From: Streptomyces sp. CG 926
GTDB taxonomy: Bacteria > Actinomycetota > Actinomycetes > Streptomycetales > Streptomycetaceae
Reading direction: 5' to 3'
DNA: 64,000 nt
Assembly: GCF_003148825.1 (NCBI RefSeq)
Contig: NZ_QGGZ01000004.1
Location: forward strand, 1-64,000
Below the pieces are notes generated by a model, which had not been told where the DNA came from, did no database searches, and saw only the letters and a program-made list of their open reading frames with translations. Both the position numbers and the translations under genes were made by a program. The first letter of the stretch is position 1, and every line of letters begins with the position of its first letter. Positions 34,444 through 48,898 of this stretch are shown one piece after another.

Positions 34444-36321
34444 CCGGGACGGCGCTCGGGCTCGCCGCCCAGGAAGCGGCGATCAAACAGCGTTCCGCCG
34501 CCGCCAGATGGGTGGCCGCGGCGAGCCAGGCCCAGGCGTAGCCGTCCGGAGAGGGGTCGGCCAGCCGGCCGAAGACGTCGCGGGGCCGGCGGTCGGCCTC
34601 GGCGGCCAGCGCGGCGGCCAGGTCCGCCGCCGCGGTGAGCCCGGCCCGGCGCAGCGGGCCGTACGAGGCCCCGACCAGGGACTCCGTACCGCGGGCGGCC
34701 TCGGCGACGGCCCGGCGGCCACCGGCGACCCCGGTCTCCAGCAGGCGACGTACCCGCCACAGCGGGGAGTCGGCCAGCGGGTCCGGGCCCTCGGCCGCCG
34801 GGACGGGTACGGGGGCTACGGTCCCCTGCGGGAAGTGCGCGCCCTGCAGGCGGTCGTAGCCGAGGTCGGCCCGGCCCAGCCACTCCTCGGGCAGTCGCAG
34901 CGTGTGCTCCGCGCCCGGCACCGGGCCCACGGCCAGGGGCCGCAGCGTGGCGGTGCGGTCCAGGTCGGGGCGGCCCAGCACGCGTAGCTGCAGCCCTGGG
35001 TAGGAGGCGATGCGGCGCAGGTTCTCCGTGTGCGCCAGCTCCGGGTGCGGATGCGCCGGCAGCAGCCGCAACAGCGGCGCGTCCGGGCGCGACTCGCGGA
35101 CGAGGAGGTGCTCGCCGACCGCGCCGACGACCGTGACATCGCAGCCGAGCAGCGCGGACTCGGCCCCCTCGGGATCGGCGAGCAGCTCGGCGACGGCATC
35201 GGCGGCCGGTCGGGCGAAGAGCCGCGACGCGGGCTGTTCGGTCCAGGCGAGGCCGGGCAGCGGGGTCGCTCTGACCCCGCGTCCGGCGCCGAGGCGGCCG
35301 TCCGGGGAGACGGTCGCGCCGACGATACGTAGGCCACCGCGGGCGAGGCCGGCATGGTCGAGGGTGGCGCCGCCGAGGGCGACGGAGGCGGAACCGGCGC
35401 CGCGGGCGCGAGCCAGGCCGCCGGGGCGGACGTCGGAGACCGAGTACGGGGTGCCGTCCGGGGCCAGCAGGTGGGTGACCACTCCGCCGTATCCGGTGGC
35501 GGAAAGCACGGGTTCCCGGCACAGGCCGTACACCTGGAGGCTGCCGCCCGACGCGTAGGCGCGGCGGGCGGTGCCGGTCAGTGCGGGGTCGGCGGCGCCG
35601 GAGGCAAGCAGTCCGGCGAGGTGGAGGAGCTCGCGGAAGGCTCCGGTGAGGTCGCCGAGCCGCTGGCCCGCGCGGTGTTCGCGGGCGGCGCGCAGGCCGC
35701 GTACGACCCGTAGGGCGGCCGCTTCGGCCCGGACCAGCCCGGCCAGGCGGGCGGTGTGGGCGGCGCGCAGCAGCTCGGCCTGGACCACCGCGCCCCCGGC
35801 GGTGACCCCGGCGGAGAGGGCTTCGGCGGCCACGTGCCAGAGGGCGCCGGCGGCGCGCAGCTGGGCCGCGGTGAGGGCCGGCGCGGGCCCGGTGGTCCCG
35901 ACGGACGCGGCGGAGGCGGCGGTTTCCGTGGATCCGGTGGGAGCGGCGGCAGCGACGGAAGGGGCGGCGGGATCGTCCGGCCCGGTCGCCGTGGCCCGCG
36001 CCGGCTCAGGTTCGGCCGCCGGCTCGGGCGTGGAGTCCGCGAGTGGGGCCGCGCCCAGGGCGGCGGCCCGGTGCAGGCAGCGGGGTGCCAGCAGGCAGCT
36101 GCACGTGGCCTGGTCGGCCGTGGTGATCGTGCCCGCCGGACCGGGGCGCAGGGTGACGAGGGCGTCCTCGCCGAAGCGGAGGGTGACGGTCCCGTCGGCC
36201 TCGAGGACGGCGCCCGCCGCGCAGCCCTCGGTGGCGGCGTCCAGCTTCTTGCGCAGGCGGGCGGTGAGGTTCTCGACGGCTTCGGCGAGCACCTCGGGGG
36301 CGACGGGCGGCAGTTCGGTGC

Positions 36322-36325
<4 letters not shown>
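34430..36325 (-). CDS. SWIM zinc-finger protein (last gene of the MoxR/VWA operon)
   Basis: 631-aa cytoplasmic protein. The SWIM zinc site is seen as TCSCLLAPRCLH (Cys75, Cys77, Cys83, His85), that is C-x-C-xn-C-x-H, at the N-terminus. The remaining part is Ala-rich and helical with a central beta region (GSLQVYGLCREPVL) and no enzymatic motif I recognise. Homologues (YehQ of E. coli) always accompany a MoxR ATPase and a VWA protein. The start is TTG, which overlaps the VWA stop (TTGA), with GGAGAG seven bases upstream. Likely a nucleic-acid or protein adaptor of the complex. It is the 3' end of the five-gene operon. Confidence 0.9.
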
Positions 36326-40817
<4,492 letters not shown>

Positions 40818-40821
<4 letters not shown>

Positions 40822-41975
40822 CGCAGGCTCCCGCGCAGGTCCCAGAGGCGGCGCCACATCGGCGACCCGTCCTCGGCGCGGCGCCGGACAGGCCCGTCCC
40901 AGTACCCCAGCAGCCGTCCGTGGTCGGCCGGGTCGTCCTTGCGTACGACTCCGAGCAGGTGCCCCGGCAGCAGGTCCAGCACGTCCCCGCCCGGCAGGTA
41001 CGCGGCGGCGACCCCCAGCGAGGCCGCCACCTGGACGGCTTCGGCGGTGGACATGACCGTACCGGGGCGCTCCACGTCCCAGCCCTCGGCGGAGCGGCCG
41101 GAGCGCAGGTCGCGGAAGACGGTGACGAGCGCGTCGAGCACGGCGTCGTCGACCCCGAAGGCGGCGCCGGCCCGCTGGACGGCGGCCACCGCCTGGCGGC
41201 GGATCAAGGTGGCCTCGGCGTCCGCGTCGGCGATCGGGGCGACGGTCTCGAAGTTGAAGCGCCGCTTGAGGGCGGCGGACATCTCGGAGACGCCGCGGTC
41301 GCGCAGGTTGGCGGTGGCGATGACGGTGAAGCCCGGGGCGGCGGAGACCACCGCGTCCTCGGTGGCGGTCAGTTCGGGCACGCTCAGTCGCCGGTCGGAC
41401 AGGATCGACACGAGCGCGTCCTGCACCTCGGGCAGGCAGCGGGTGATCTCCTCGACGCGGACGACGCGTCCGGTGCGCATGGCGGAGAGCACCGGCGAGT
41501 CGACCAGGGCCTGCGAGGTGGGGCCCTGCGCGAGCAGCAGGGCGTAGTTCCAGCCGTAGCGGAAGGCGTCCTCGGTGGTGCCGGCCGTGCCCTGGACGGT
41601 GAGCGCGCTGGTGCCACTGACCGCGGCGGCGAGCAGCTCGGACAGCATCGACTTGGCGGTACCGGGCTCGCCGGTGAGGAGCAGGCCGCGCTCGCCGGCG
41701 AGGGTGACGACGCAACGCTCCACGAGGGCGCGTTCGCCGACGAACTTGGGGGTGATGGCCAGCTTGGCGGGGATTCCGGCGCGGCGCTTGGGCAGGGCCA
41801 GTTCGGCTCCGTCGCTGCCGCAGACGAAGGTGACGACGGCGCGCGGGGTCAGGGCCCAGCCGGGCGGGCGGGGGCCGGGGTCCTGGGCGGCGAGGAAGGC
41901 GAGTTCGGCGGCGTGGCGCTCCTCGGCGGGCAGTACCTGCCGCGCGGCGGGGGCGGTTTCTTCGGTGACGGTCAT
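40818..41975 (-). CDS. MoxR-family AAA+ ATPase
   Basis: 385-aa ATPase. Walker A GEPGTAKS (residues 102-109), Walker B RVVRVEEITRCLPEVQDALVSIL, sensor 1 PGFTVIATANLRDRG, and sensor 2/arginine region in LKRRFNF. The PS1BH insert of MoxR is visible. With VWA and SWIM neighbours it corresponds to YehL of E. coli. It is predicted to be the motor that remodels a client through the VWA partner. It is coupled to DUF5682-VWA by TTGA. ATG 41975 has GGAG eight bases upstream. A gap of 164 bases with repeats separates it from the 1648-aa gene. Confidence 0.94.
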
Positions 41976-42070
41976 CTGGGTTCTCCGGAATGTGTACGGG
42001 GTCTGGTCCGGGGCGCGGCGCACCTGCGGGCAGGTGCGCCGCGCCGGACAGGGGTACGGCAGCGGCCGGT

Positions 42071-42170
42071 TCAGCGGCGGCGGGCGCGGGTGCGCTTCAC
42101 CTCACGGGGTGCGCTTCACCTCACGCGGTGCGCTTCGCCTCAGCGGCGGCGGGCGCGCGTGCGCTTCACC
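42071..42170. repeat. duplicated 3' end of the 1648-aa gene plus degenerate tandem units
   Basis: The sequence TCAGCGGCGGCGGGCGCG-GTGCGCTTCACC at 42140-42169, which is the complement of the last codons of the large gene including its stop, occurs again at 42071-42100 with one change. Between them GGTGCGCTTCACCTCAC-like units recur at about 19-base spacing. This looks like a local tandem duplication of the gene end. Confidence 0.8.
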
Positions 42171-45100
42171 TTGAGCTCCTCGAAGCGCGGCAGGTCGCCG
42201 TCCTGGATCCGCTGCCAGGCCCGGCGGTAGAGCTCCGCGGCCGGTTCTCCCGGCACCAGTACGCCCAGCGCGGGCCGCTGACCGGCGCTCAGGCCGTACA
42301 TCGGGAGCTTCCACTGCTCCACCGGCAGCGTCGGGGAGGGCATGTCGGCCCACCCGCCGGGCAGGAACAGCGAGCGTCCGGCCCTGCTGCGGCCGGCCGT
42401 CACCACCAGGTCGGTGGCGCCCAGTTCGGCGCGGGCGGCCTTGAGCCGGGCCGGCTTCCAACCGGTCCACCGTGCCGTGTTGCGGTCGGTGGGGTCGGGC
42501 ATGGCGAGCAGCATGAGGTAGAGGGTGGCCGCGTCGGCGCCCAGCCCGTACCGGGTGCTCGCCTCCTCGACCACCTCGGGGACGGAGCGGCTCGGGTCCT
42601 GCGGCCACCAGGTGCCGTCCGCGGCCACGGCGCCGGACGCGGGGGCGCCGGGGTCGGCGAGCAGCTCGGCGAAGCGCGGGTCGTGGGTGGTGCGCAGCGC
42701 CGCCTCGGCGGCGGAGGGCCGCTGGTCGTCGCCGCGCAGCACCGGCAGGTACGGGTCGGAGCCGGTGGAGTCCAGCAGTGCCGGGCGCAGTGCGGGCTTG
42801 GGCTGGTCGTCGTGCGTGGCCATGACGACCGCGCCGTAGCGCTCGTAGCCCTCGCCCGTCTCGGTGGGGGTGCCCGCCGCCTTCCGGAAGTCGGGCAGGC
42901 TGGTGTAGTGCCCGATCTCCAGGAGCAGTTCGGGCCCGGCGAGCCGCTGTCGTACGGCGGTCAGTACGGGCGGCAGGGCCGCTCGTACGGCATCACCCGC
43001 GGGCAGGCGGTGGGCCAGCCAGGAGGCCATGGCCACCGTCCCGGTCAGGACGGACACGGTGAAGAGGTCGGTGGACGGTTCGGCGGGCTCCACGTGGTCG
43101 CCCTTGACCGTCCAGGGCACGTCGATCGAGAGCTCGCGTGAGGCGGCCGGGTCGAGCAGTGCGGCCAGAGCGCGGTGCGCGGGCCAGGAGCCGCCCACGG
43201 CGCGCGCGGCCTCCGTGGCCAGCCAGTCGGGGACGGGAGTACGGCGGCCCACGCGCCGGTTCCAGAGCTCCGCGGCGGCGGCGACATCGGGACCCTCGCT
43301 CCACAGCTTCGCCGGATCGGCGGGCAGCAGAGCCGCGACCAAGGCGCGCCGCAGCTCGATGTCGAGAGCCCTGAGTTCGTCGCGGGCGTACGCGGCGTCG
43401 GTGGCCTTGACCCCGAGGGTGGTGCGCAGTTCGGAGGTGAGGAAGTTGCGTTCGTGGCTGTCGACGCCCGGGAGCCCGGCGATCACCAGGCGGGCGAGGG
43501 CGCCGGAGACTCCGGTGAGCTCGGCGAACTCCTCCGCGGCTTCCGGGCGGAAGGGCGCGGGGCCCTGCTCGGCGGCCGCGCCGAGGAACGCGGTGAGCCA
43601 GCCGGCGCCGCGTTCGCGGTCGCCGAGCGGAGCGTCGCCGCGCACGGTGTAGGGGCCGGGGACGGCGAAGGAGCCGGTGGGGTCGTACAGCAGGGCGCCG
43701 AACTCGTGGCCTTCGGGCACGGATTCGCTGTGCTCGGTGAGCGCGAGGACCGCTCCCCCGCCCAGCGGCAGCAGGCTGCGGTGGTGGACGTTGCGTTCGC
43801 CGTCCGGGGTGAGCAGGTGCTGCTTGTCGAGGCGCAGCAGGACCCGGCGCCAACGGTCGGCGGAGCCTTCGGCCGAGTCCAGACCGAGGGCGTCGACGGC
43901 GGTGAGCAGGGTGAGCAGCCCCTCCCGCTGCTCGTCGGTGGGTGTGACGGTGGCGGCTCGGTAGGCGACGGCCGCGGGCTGGTCCAGCAGTGGGGTCCAG
44001 GTGAAGGACCAGTACGGGAGCGCGGGCGTGTCGAAGTGCAGTCGGCCGGGCACGGCTGTGTCGTCGGTGCGCGTGCGGGCGGCGGCGAGTTCGCTCAGCG
44101 TGTAGTGGGCGGCGTCGCTCTCGCCGCCCCAGCGGTAGTAGCCGGAGCCGACGAGGCCGTCGAGGCCGTCGGCGATCAGCCGGTCGCCGGGACCCTGCTC
44201 GCGTTCCGGTTCGGGGGCGTTGTCGGGGTGGAGCCGGGCCGCGATGTCGTCCAGGGCCTTCTGCTGGACGAGGGTGAAGCGCAGGACCTCCACGATGCCG
44301 GCGACGATCTCGGGGGCGGTGATCTGCGGCAGGGCCGCGCTCACCAGGTCGGGCAGGTCGGCGGCCTTGTCCGCCGCGGCGGCCGTCTTGAGCAGTGCGG
44401 CCACGGTCTCCCGGTCGGCGGCGCGCAGGACGGCCGAGCCTTCGGTGTCGCGGGGGCGCAGGGCGTACCAGTGCGTGAGCGGCGGAAGGTCCACGCCGGC
44501 GGTGCCGGAGGTGGAGCGGCGGTTGTGGGCGTCGCGCGCCTGGGCGGTGACGACACCGTCCGGGTCGGTGATGCTGAGCTCCCGCCACTGCTGGGACAGC
44601 GCGCGGGGACGGTCGTCGCCGGGGAAGGCGAGGGCGGCGACGGGCATGTCGTGGCCCTCGGGCACGGTGACGGTGCGGCCGGCGGTGTCGGTGCCCTCCC
44701 AGCCGTGGCCGGGGACGCTCACGGTGCACCAGCCGAGCAGGCCGTCGGTGGGCTCGCCGAGCACCGAGCCGGCCACGGTGGGCGTCGGGCGCAGCCGTTG
44801 GGTGTATCCGCCGCGGCGGCCGGTCCCGGCGTCGGCGCGCAGCGCGTCGGTGAAGAACGCGGGCAGCGAGGGCCGCCCGTAGGTTCCGCCGACCGGGTCG
44901 TACTCCAGCCAGCCGGTGTCTTCGTGCTGGTCACGGCGTTGCCACACCCAGTACGAGGTGCCGTCGGACAGCAGGGGTCGCTCGTCCGGCAGCTTCGTGT
45001 CGCCGCGGTACAGGACCCCGCCGCCGGTGGTGCGCCCGCCGCCGGGGAGCGGCAGGGAGATGTTGTCGCTGCGCAGCGACCAGTGGTTGCGGTCGGTGTC

Positions 45101-47086
45101 CAGGGTGAGGACGTCGCCGGGCGCGTCGTGCCAGTAGCCCTGCGTCCCGTTGGTGTTCCAGGAGGACCAGAAGACGAGCAGTGCACCGTCGACGTAGTGG
45201 AAGCCGTAGTTGTGGGAGTTACCGTTCGGCACCCGCAGGTCGTGCGTGAGGACGGTGGACTCGGCGTCGATGACCCGAACCTGGGTCCGGTTGGCGACGA
45301 TCAGGTACGGCCAGGCCTCCACCACGTGCAGGCCTTCCCGGCCTTGGCCGGGCGACAGTTCGACGAGGGCCTCCTCCCAGGAGGGCCAGGCCAGCTCTTC
45401 GAAGAGGCCGCCGCGCAGGGTACGGGCGAGGGTTTCGGCGAGGTCCGCGGCCGCCGCTGCGGCCACTTCCTCGGGGGCGAGTTCCAGGGCTTCGGTGGGC
45501 AGCCACCGCAGGCGTGCGATGGCGTCGGGGACTCCGGGCAGACCGGCGGCGGTGGAGGCGAGGGCGATGTCGCGCATCCACGCGGCCAGCAACGGGCGGC
45601 CACCGGGCGAGGCGGCGACGCGCCGGACGATGTCGGCGCAGCCGTCGCCCAGGTTGCTCAGCGCGCGGCGGAAGGCGGGGTGGAACCGCTGGTCGGCGGC
45701 GAGGGCGAGCAGGTCGCGGCGCCGGTCGCCGTCGGCCCACTCGGACAGGTTGAAGTGGTCGTAGCGGTGGCGCCGGCCCTCGGCCCCGGCCTCGGGGTCG
45801 ATGACGGGGACGTCCAGGGCGAGGAGCAGGTCGATGAGGTCGGTGTCCTCGACGCCGACCCGCAGGCCCGTCTCCCTCTCGGGCCGGTCGAGTTCGGTGC
45901 GCAGCCGGTCGGCGCAGCGCTCGACGAGGTCGAGGAGGAGCGGGAGCGTGGGGCGCCGGCCCCAGCCGGAGTGGCGGGCGGTGTGGAAGCGCTCCAGCCA
46001 GCCGGCCGTGCCGTCGGCGCAACGCTCCTCGGCGGGCAGTTCCCCGTCGGCGAGGCCGGCCGAGGCGCCGGACTCGTCCAGGATCTCCAGCCACAGGGCG
46101 GTGAACTCGCCGCCGTCGCCGCTGGGCGGGGTCAGTCCGAGGAGGGTGCCACGGACGGCGGGAACGCGGCGGGCGAGCGCCACGAGGGCGCCGCGGTGGG
46201 CCTTCCACCAGCCGAGCGCGGCACGCAGGGTGGCGGGCAGGGGCAGCAGTTCGGCGAGGTAGTCCTGCTCGGGTTCGGTGCCGGTCAGGCCTGCGGCGCG
46301 GGCCAGCCGGCGCAGTTCGGTGGCGGCCTGGGCGGAGGGCGCCAGCCCACCGGCGGTGCGGCGTACGCACAGGCGGCGGAAGCGGTCGTAGGCCTCGGTG
46401 GGGGTGACGCGGGCGGCGAGGGCCTTGCCGTAGCCGGTGAGGACCTTCACCGGCAGGGCGCCGACGAGGGCGAATTCGAGGAAGACGGCGTCGAGGCGGT
46501 CCTCGTCGATGTCCAGACCGTACTGGGCCTCGGCGTCACGGGCCCGGCCGAACAGCTGAGCGGCGTAGGTCGTGTTCTCGACGGCGAGGAAGAGCCGCGC
46601 GGCCTGCTCGTGGAAGAGGGGCAGGAAGTGCGGGACGGACGCGGCGAGCCGGCCGGCCAGTTCGAGGCAGGCGTCGAGGGCGGCCTTGGGCTTGGTCTTG
46701 GCCTGCCGGGCGATCCGGTCCAGTTCGGGGACGACGGCCAGGGCGTGGTGGCCGTCCTCGGGGTGGTGCACGAGGACCCATTCGGGGAAGCCGAGCGCCT
46801 GGCGCCGGCTCAGGCCGACGACGGGCGCCTCGCCCTCGTACCGTACGAGTCCCAGGAATCCGGCGGCGAGGTCCTCGGCGGCGCCCAGTTCGGCGGGTGC
46901 GAGCCGGACGACGACGCGGTCCTCGCCGAGGCCGGGGTGGCGGTAGGAGCGCGCGGTCAGGTCCACGGCGTCCGGGCCGGCGCCGGTGGTGCCGGGCGGC
47001 AGTACCGCGCCGGCCTTGAGCAGCAGTTCGGCCTCGAGCAACGGTTCGGCCTGGTTCATCTCGATGTCTTCCTGGTTGGTGCTCAC
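42140..47086 (-). CDS. large protein of unknown function (1648 aa) in the MoxR/VWA operon
   Basis: I cannot assign a family with confidence. It follows the DUF4132 gene and overlaps it (GTGA), so they are coupled. The N-terminal half is Leu/Ala-rich and helical (LARSLPLFHEQAARLFLAVENTTYAAQL-type repeats, about residues 150-600). The central part (about 600-900) is rich in aromatic residues and Asn (NSHNYGFHYVDGALLVFWSSWNTNG split over several strands) and reads as beta-rich, possibly a propeller. It ends in a basic tail KVKRTRARRR that may bind nucleic acid or the ribosome. No signal peptide or membrane helix. In the E. coli yeh set a protein with DUF4132 (YehI, MolR) has the matching place, so this may carry the rest of that role. 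Confidence 0.8.
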   Translation of the reverse strand: MSTNQEDIEMNQAEPLLEAELLLKAGAVLPPGTTGAGPDAVDLTARSYRHPGLGEDRVVVRLAPAELGAAEDLAAGFLGLVRYEGEAPVVGLSRRQALGFPEWVLVHHPEDGHHALAVVPELDRIARQAKTKPKAALDACLELAGRLAASVPHFLPLFHEQAARLFLAVENTTYAAQLFGRARDAEAQYGLDIDEDRLDAVFLEFALVGALPVKVLTGYGKALAARVTPTEAYDRFRRLCVRRTAGGLAPSAQAATELRRLARAAGLTGTEPEQDYLAELLPLPATLRAALGWWKAHRGALVALARRVPAVRGTLLGLTPPSGDGGEFTALWLEILDESGASAGLADGELPAEERCADGTAGWLERFHTARHSGWGRRPTLPLLLDLVERCADRLRTELDRPERETGLRVGVEDTDLIDLLLALDVPVIDPEAGAEGRRHRYDHFNLSEWADGDRRRDLLALAADQRFHPAFRRALSNLGDGCADIVRRVAASPGGRPLLAAWMRDIALASTAAGLPGVPDAIARLRWLPTEALELAPEEVAAAAAADLAETLARTLRGGLFEELAWPSWEEALVELSPGQGREGLHVVEAWPYLIVANRTQVRVIDAESTVLTHDLRVPNGNSHNYGFHYVDGALLVFWSSWNTNGTQGYWHDAPGDVLTLDTDRNHWSLRSDNISLPLPGGGRTTGGGVLYRGDTKLPDERPLLSDGTSYWVWQRRDQHEDTGWLEYDPVGGTYGRPSLPAFFTDALRADAGTGRRGGYTQRLRPTPTVAGSVLGEPTDGLLGWCTVSVPGHGWEGTDTAGRTVTVPEGHDMPVAALAFPGDDRPRALSQQWRELSITDPDGVVTAQARDAHNRRSTSGTAGVDLPPLTHWYALRPRDTEGSAVLRAADRETVAALLKTAAAADKAADLPDLVSAALPQITAPEIVAGIVEVLRFTLVQQKALDDIAARLHPDNAPEPEREQGPGDRLIADGLDGLVGSGYYRWGGESDAAHYTLSELAAARTRTDDTAVPGRLHFDTPALPYWSFTWTPLLDQPAAVAYRAATVTPTDEQREGLLTLLTAVDALGLDSAEGSADRWRRVLLRLDKQHLLTPDGERNVHHRSLLPLGGGAVLALTEHSESVPEGHEFGALLYDPTGSFAVPGPYTVRGDAPLGDRERGAGWLTAFLGAAAEQGPAPFRPEAAEEFAELTGVSGALARLVIAGLPGVDSHERNFLTSELRTTLGVKATDAAYARDELRALDIELRRALVAALLPADPAKLWSEGPDVAAAAELWNRRVGRRTPVPDWLATEAARAVGGSWPAHRALAALLDPAASRELSIDVPWTVKGDHVEPAEPSTDLFTVSVLTGTVAMASWLAHRLPAGDAVRAALPPVLTAVRQRLAGPELLLEIGHYTSLPDFRKAAGTPTETGEGYERYGAVVMATHDDQPKPALRPALLDSTGSDPYLPVLRGDDQRPSAAEAALRTTHDPRFAELLADPGAPASGAVAADGTWWPQDPSRSVPEVVEEASTRYGLGADAATLYLMLLAMPDPTDRNTARWTGWKPARLKAARAELGATDLVVTAGRSRAGRSLFLPGGWADMPSPTLPVEQWKLPMYGLSAGQRPALGVLVPGEPAAELYRRAWQRIQDGDLPRFEELKVKRTRARRR

Positions 47087-47949
47087 GCGTCCCCGCCCTT
47101 CTCGATCGTGCGCCCGGCGTACAGTGCCGCGGCCATCCGCATGCCTTCGGACCAGGCCACCGGTCCGACCTGGGTCAGGCGTACCGCCCGGCCGTCCTCG
47201 TCGTGCCAGCTCAGCGCGCCGGTGGTCGTCTCGTCCTCGTAGTAGGGTTCGCCGATCCATACGGCGGCCTCGGCGGCGGACCCGGAGTCCCGGACCTTGC
47301 AGGTGGCGTAGCCGCCGGAGACCCGGTAGCCGAGGCTCGTGGCCCGGGCGGCGAGGCTGAAGCGGGTGGGGAAGGACCCGCCCGCGTAGTCGCGTACCTC
47401 GGTGGCGGTGGCGACGACATCGGCCGGCTTGTGCCAGGTGGCCCGGTGGATCTGCTCGACCCGCTGCACGATGCCCAGTTCTGCCGCGAAGTCCCGTACG
47501 TCGTCCAGGTCGGGCAGCAGCACCGGGTGCGGCAGGGTCACCGTGCGCGGGGAGAGCCGTACGGTCTCTCCGTCGAGGTTGACCACCTTCAGCTCACCGG
47601 AGGCGGTGGCGTCCCGCAGGAAGCCCACCTCGTCCGGGTCGTCGCCGACGACGGCCACGTCACGCAGGGCGCTCTGCCAGGCCTCGTCCGGCCAGACCCG
47701 GGCGAGCAGTTCGGTCGGCACGGGCAGGGAGGAGACCATCCAGCTGTCGACCTGCGCGGCGCAGGCCGCCTCGTGCCGGTCGAGCCAGGCGGCGAGCCTG
47801 CGCAGCCGGTCCACCTCGGGATGGTCCTTCAGGGCCTTGGGCAGTGTCTTCAACTGCCGTCCCGCCGTCCGCCCGGTGGCGGACCTCGCCGCCACCCGTC
47901 CCTCCACCAGGGCGATCTCGTACCCCTCGCCCGCCGCCAGCCATGCCAT
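47083..47949 (-). CDS. DUF4132-domain protein (first gene of the MoxR/VWA operon)
   Basis: 288-aa protein that matches the DUF4132 end of MolR/YehI: TAGRQLKTLPKALKDHPEV, then a segment with VDSWMVSSLPVPTELLARVWPDE, VNLDGETVRLSPRTVTLPHPVLLPDL and RVEQIHRATWHKP in the expected order. The family is unstudied biochemically; E. coli YehI lies beside yehL-M-P-Q. It is the first gene of the minus-strand operon and its stop is inside the start of the 1648-aa gene. The C-terminal SLGYRVSGGYATCKVRD region is beta-rich. It diverges from the HNH lipoprotein gene. Confidence 0.82.
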   Translation of the reverse strand: MAWLAAGEGYEIALVEGRVAARSATGRTAGRQLKTLPKALKDHPEVDRLRRLAAWLDRHEAACAAQVDSWMVSSLPVPTELLARVWPDEAWQSALRDVAVVGDDPDEVGFLRDATASGELKVVNLDGETVRLSPRTVTLPHPVLLPDLDDVRDFAAELGIVQRVEQIHRATWHKPADVVATATEVRDYAGGSFPTRFSLAARATSLGYRVSGGYATCKVRDSGSAAEAAVWIGEPYYEDETTTGALSWHDEDGRAVRLTQVGPVAWSEGMRMAAALYAGRTIEKGGDA

Positions 47950-48151
47950 CAGCCGTGCCCCTCCGCCTGTACCGTTCCGGTTCCGCGCAGCCTTGACAGG
48001 GGGGAGCCGACCCCCCTGAGCTGCGGTATGTCGGGAGACTAGCGAGAGCCACTGACAACGCCCGCCGGAGGGGCCTCCGTAGGTTGATTGTCCGGTTCTG
48101 GGTAGTGTTTCCGGGACAGCGTGCGGAGCGGTACCGGCTCGGGGTGGGGTT

Positions 48152-48898
48152 ATGGGACATCAGATACGTGTGTCGGGTGCGGTGCTGGTGGCGCTGCTGC
48201 TGGCCGCCGCCACCGGGTGCTCCGATCCGGCCGCGCCGGGCGGCGGGGACCCGAAGGCGTCCGCGCCTGCGGGATCGCCGTCCACCGCTGCGTCGAGGGG
48301 CTCGAACCCACCGGGCGACGACGCCAAACCGACCGCCGGGGACGTACTGCCCGGTATGGTCAGCGCCGCTGTGGCGCGCACCCAGTTGGCGGCGCTCAAG
48401 GTCGCTCCGGTCGGCACGATGGCGGGCTACAGTCGGGAGAAGTTCACGCACTGGGCGCAGCAGGGCAACAAGTGCGACACCCGTGAGGTGGTCCTCAAGC
48501 GCGACGGCACCGACGTCACCCAGGACGCCGAGTGCAAGGCGGTCTCCGGCAACTGGAAGAGCCTCTACGACGGGGCGGTCGTCACCGAGGCGGGGAAGAT
48601 GGACATCGACCACATGGTGCCGCTGGCCGAGGGCTGGCGCTCGGGCGCGGCAGGCTGGGACTCCGCGCGACGCAAGGCCTTCGCCAACGATCTGACCCAT
48701 CCCCAGTTGCTGGCCGTGACCGCTGCTTCGAACCGTTCCAAGGGTGACCAGAGCCCCGACCTGTGGCAGCCGCCGGACAAGGCGAGCTGGTGCCAGTACG
48801 GGCGGGCCTGGACCACCGTGAAATCCACGTACGGACTGACCGTCACCGAACCGGAGAAGAAGATGCTCACCACGATGCTGGACACCTGCGCCTCATGA
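48152..48898 (+). CDS. secreted lipoprotein with HNH-type (DUF1524/GmrSD_C-like) nuclease domain
   Basis: 248-aa protein. Lipobox LAAATGC gives lipidated Cys23, then a Pro/Ser-rich linker to about residue 75. The C-terminal domain has MDIDHMVPLAEGWRSGA (His154) and PQLLAVTAASNRSKGDQ (Asn193, then Asp-Lys-Gly region) and a cysteine pair (CDT..ECK). This is the HNH endonuclease family protein common in actinomycetes; such domains cut DNA with a divalent metal. An exported form might digest extracellular DNA for nutrition or compete with neighbours. Its stop is inside the next gene's ATG. Divergent from the DUF4132 gene with a 202-base gap. Confidence 0.9.
   Translation: MGHQIRVSGAVLVALLLAAATGCSDPAAPGGGDPKASAPAGSPSTAASRGSNPPGDDAKPTAGDVLPGMVSAAVARTQLAALKVAPVGTMAGYSREKFTHWAQQGNKCDTREVVLKRDGTDVTQDAECKAVSGNWKSLYDGAVVTEAGKMDIDHMVPLAEGWRSGAAGWDSARRKAFANDLTHPQLLAVTAASNRSKGDQSPDLWQPPDKASWCQYGRAWTTVKSTYGLTVTEPEKKMLTTMLDTCAS

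Noticed and set aside
43175..47242. 1355-codon plus-strand frame opposite the 1648-aa gene
   Set aside because: Gly/Val/Ala-rich shadow. Operon overlaps and the DUF4132 neighbour favour the minus-strand gene.
48084..48108. Possible promoter TTGATT ... TAGTGT before the HNH lipoprotein
   Set aside because: The spacer is only 13 bases, too short for a normal promoter; the -10-like TAGTGT alone is not enough.
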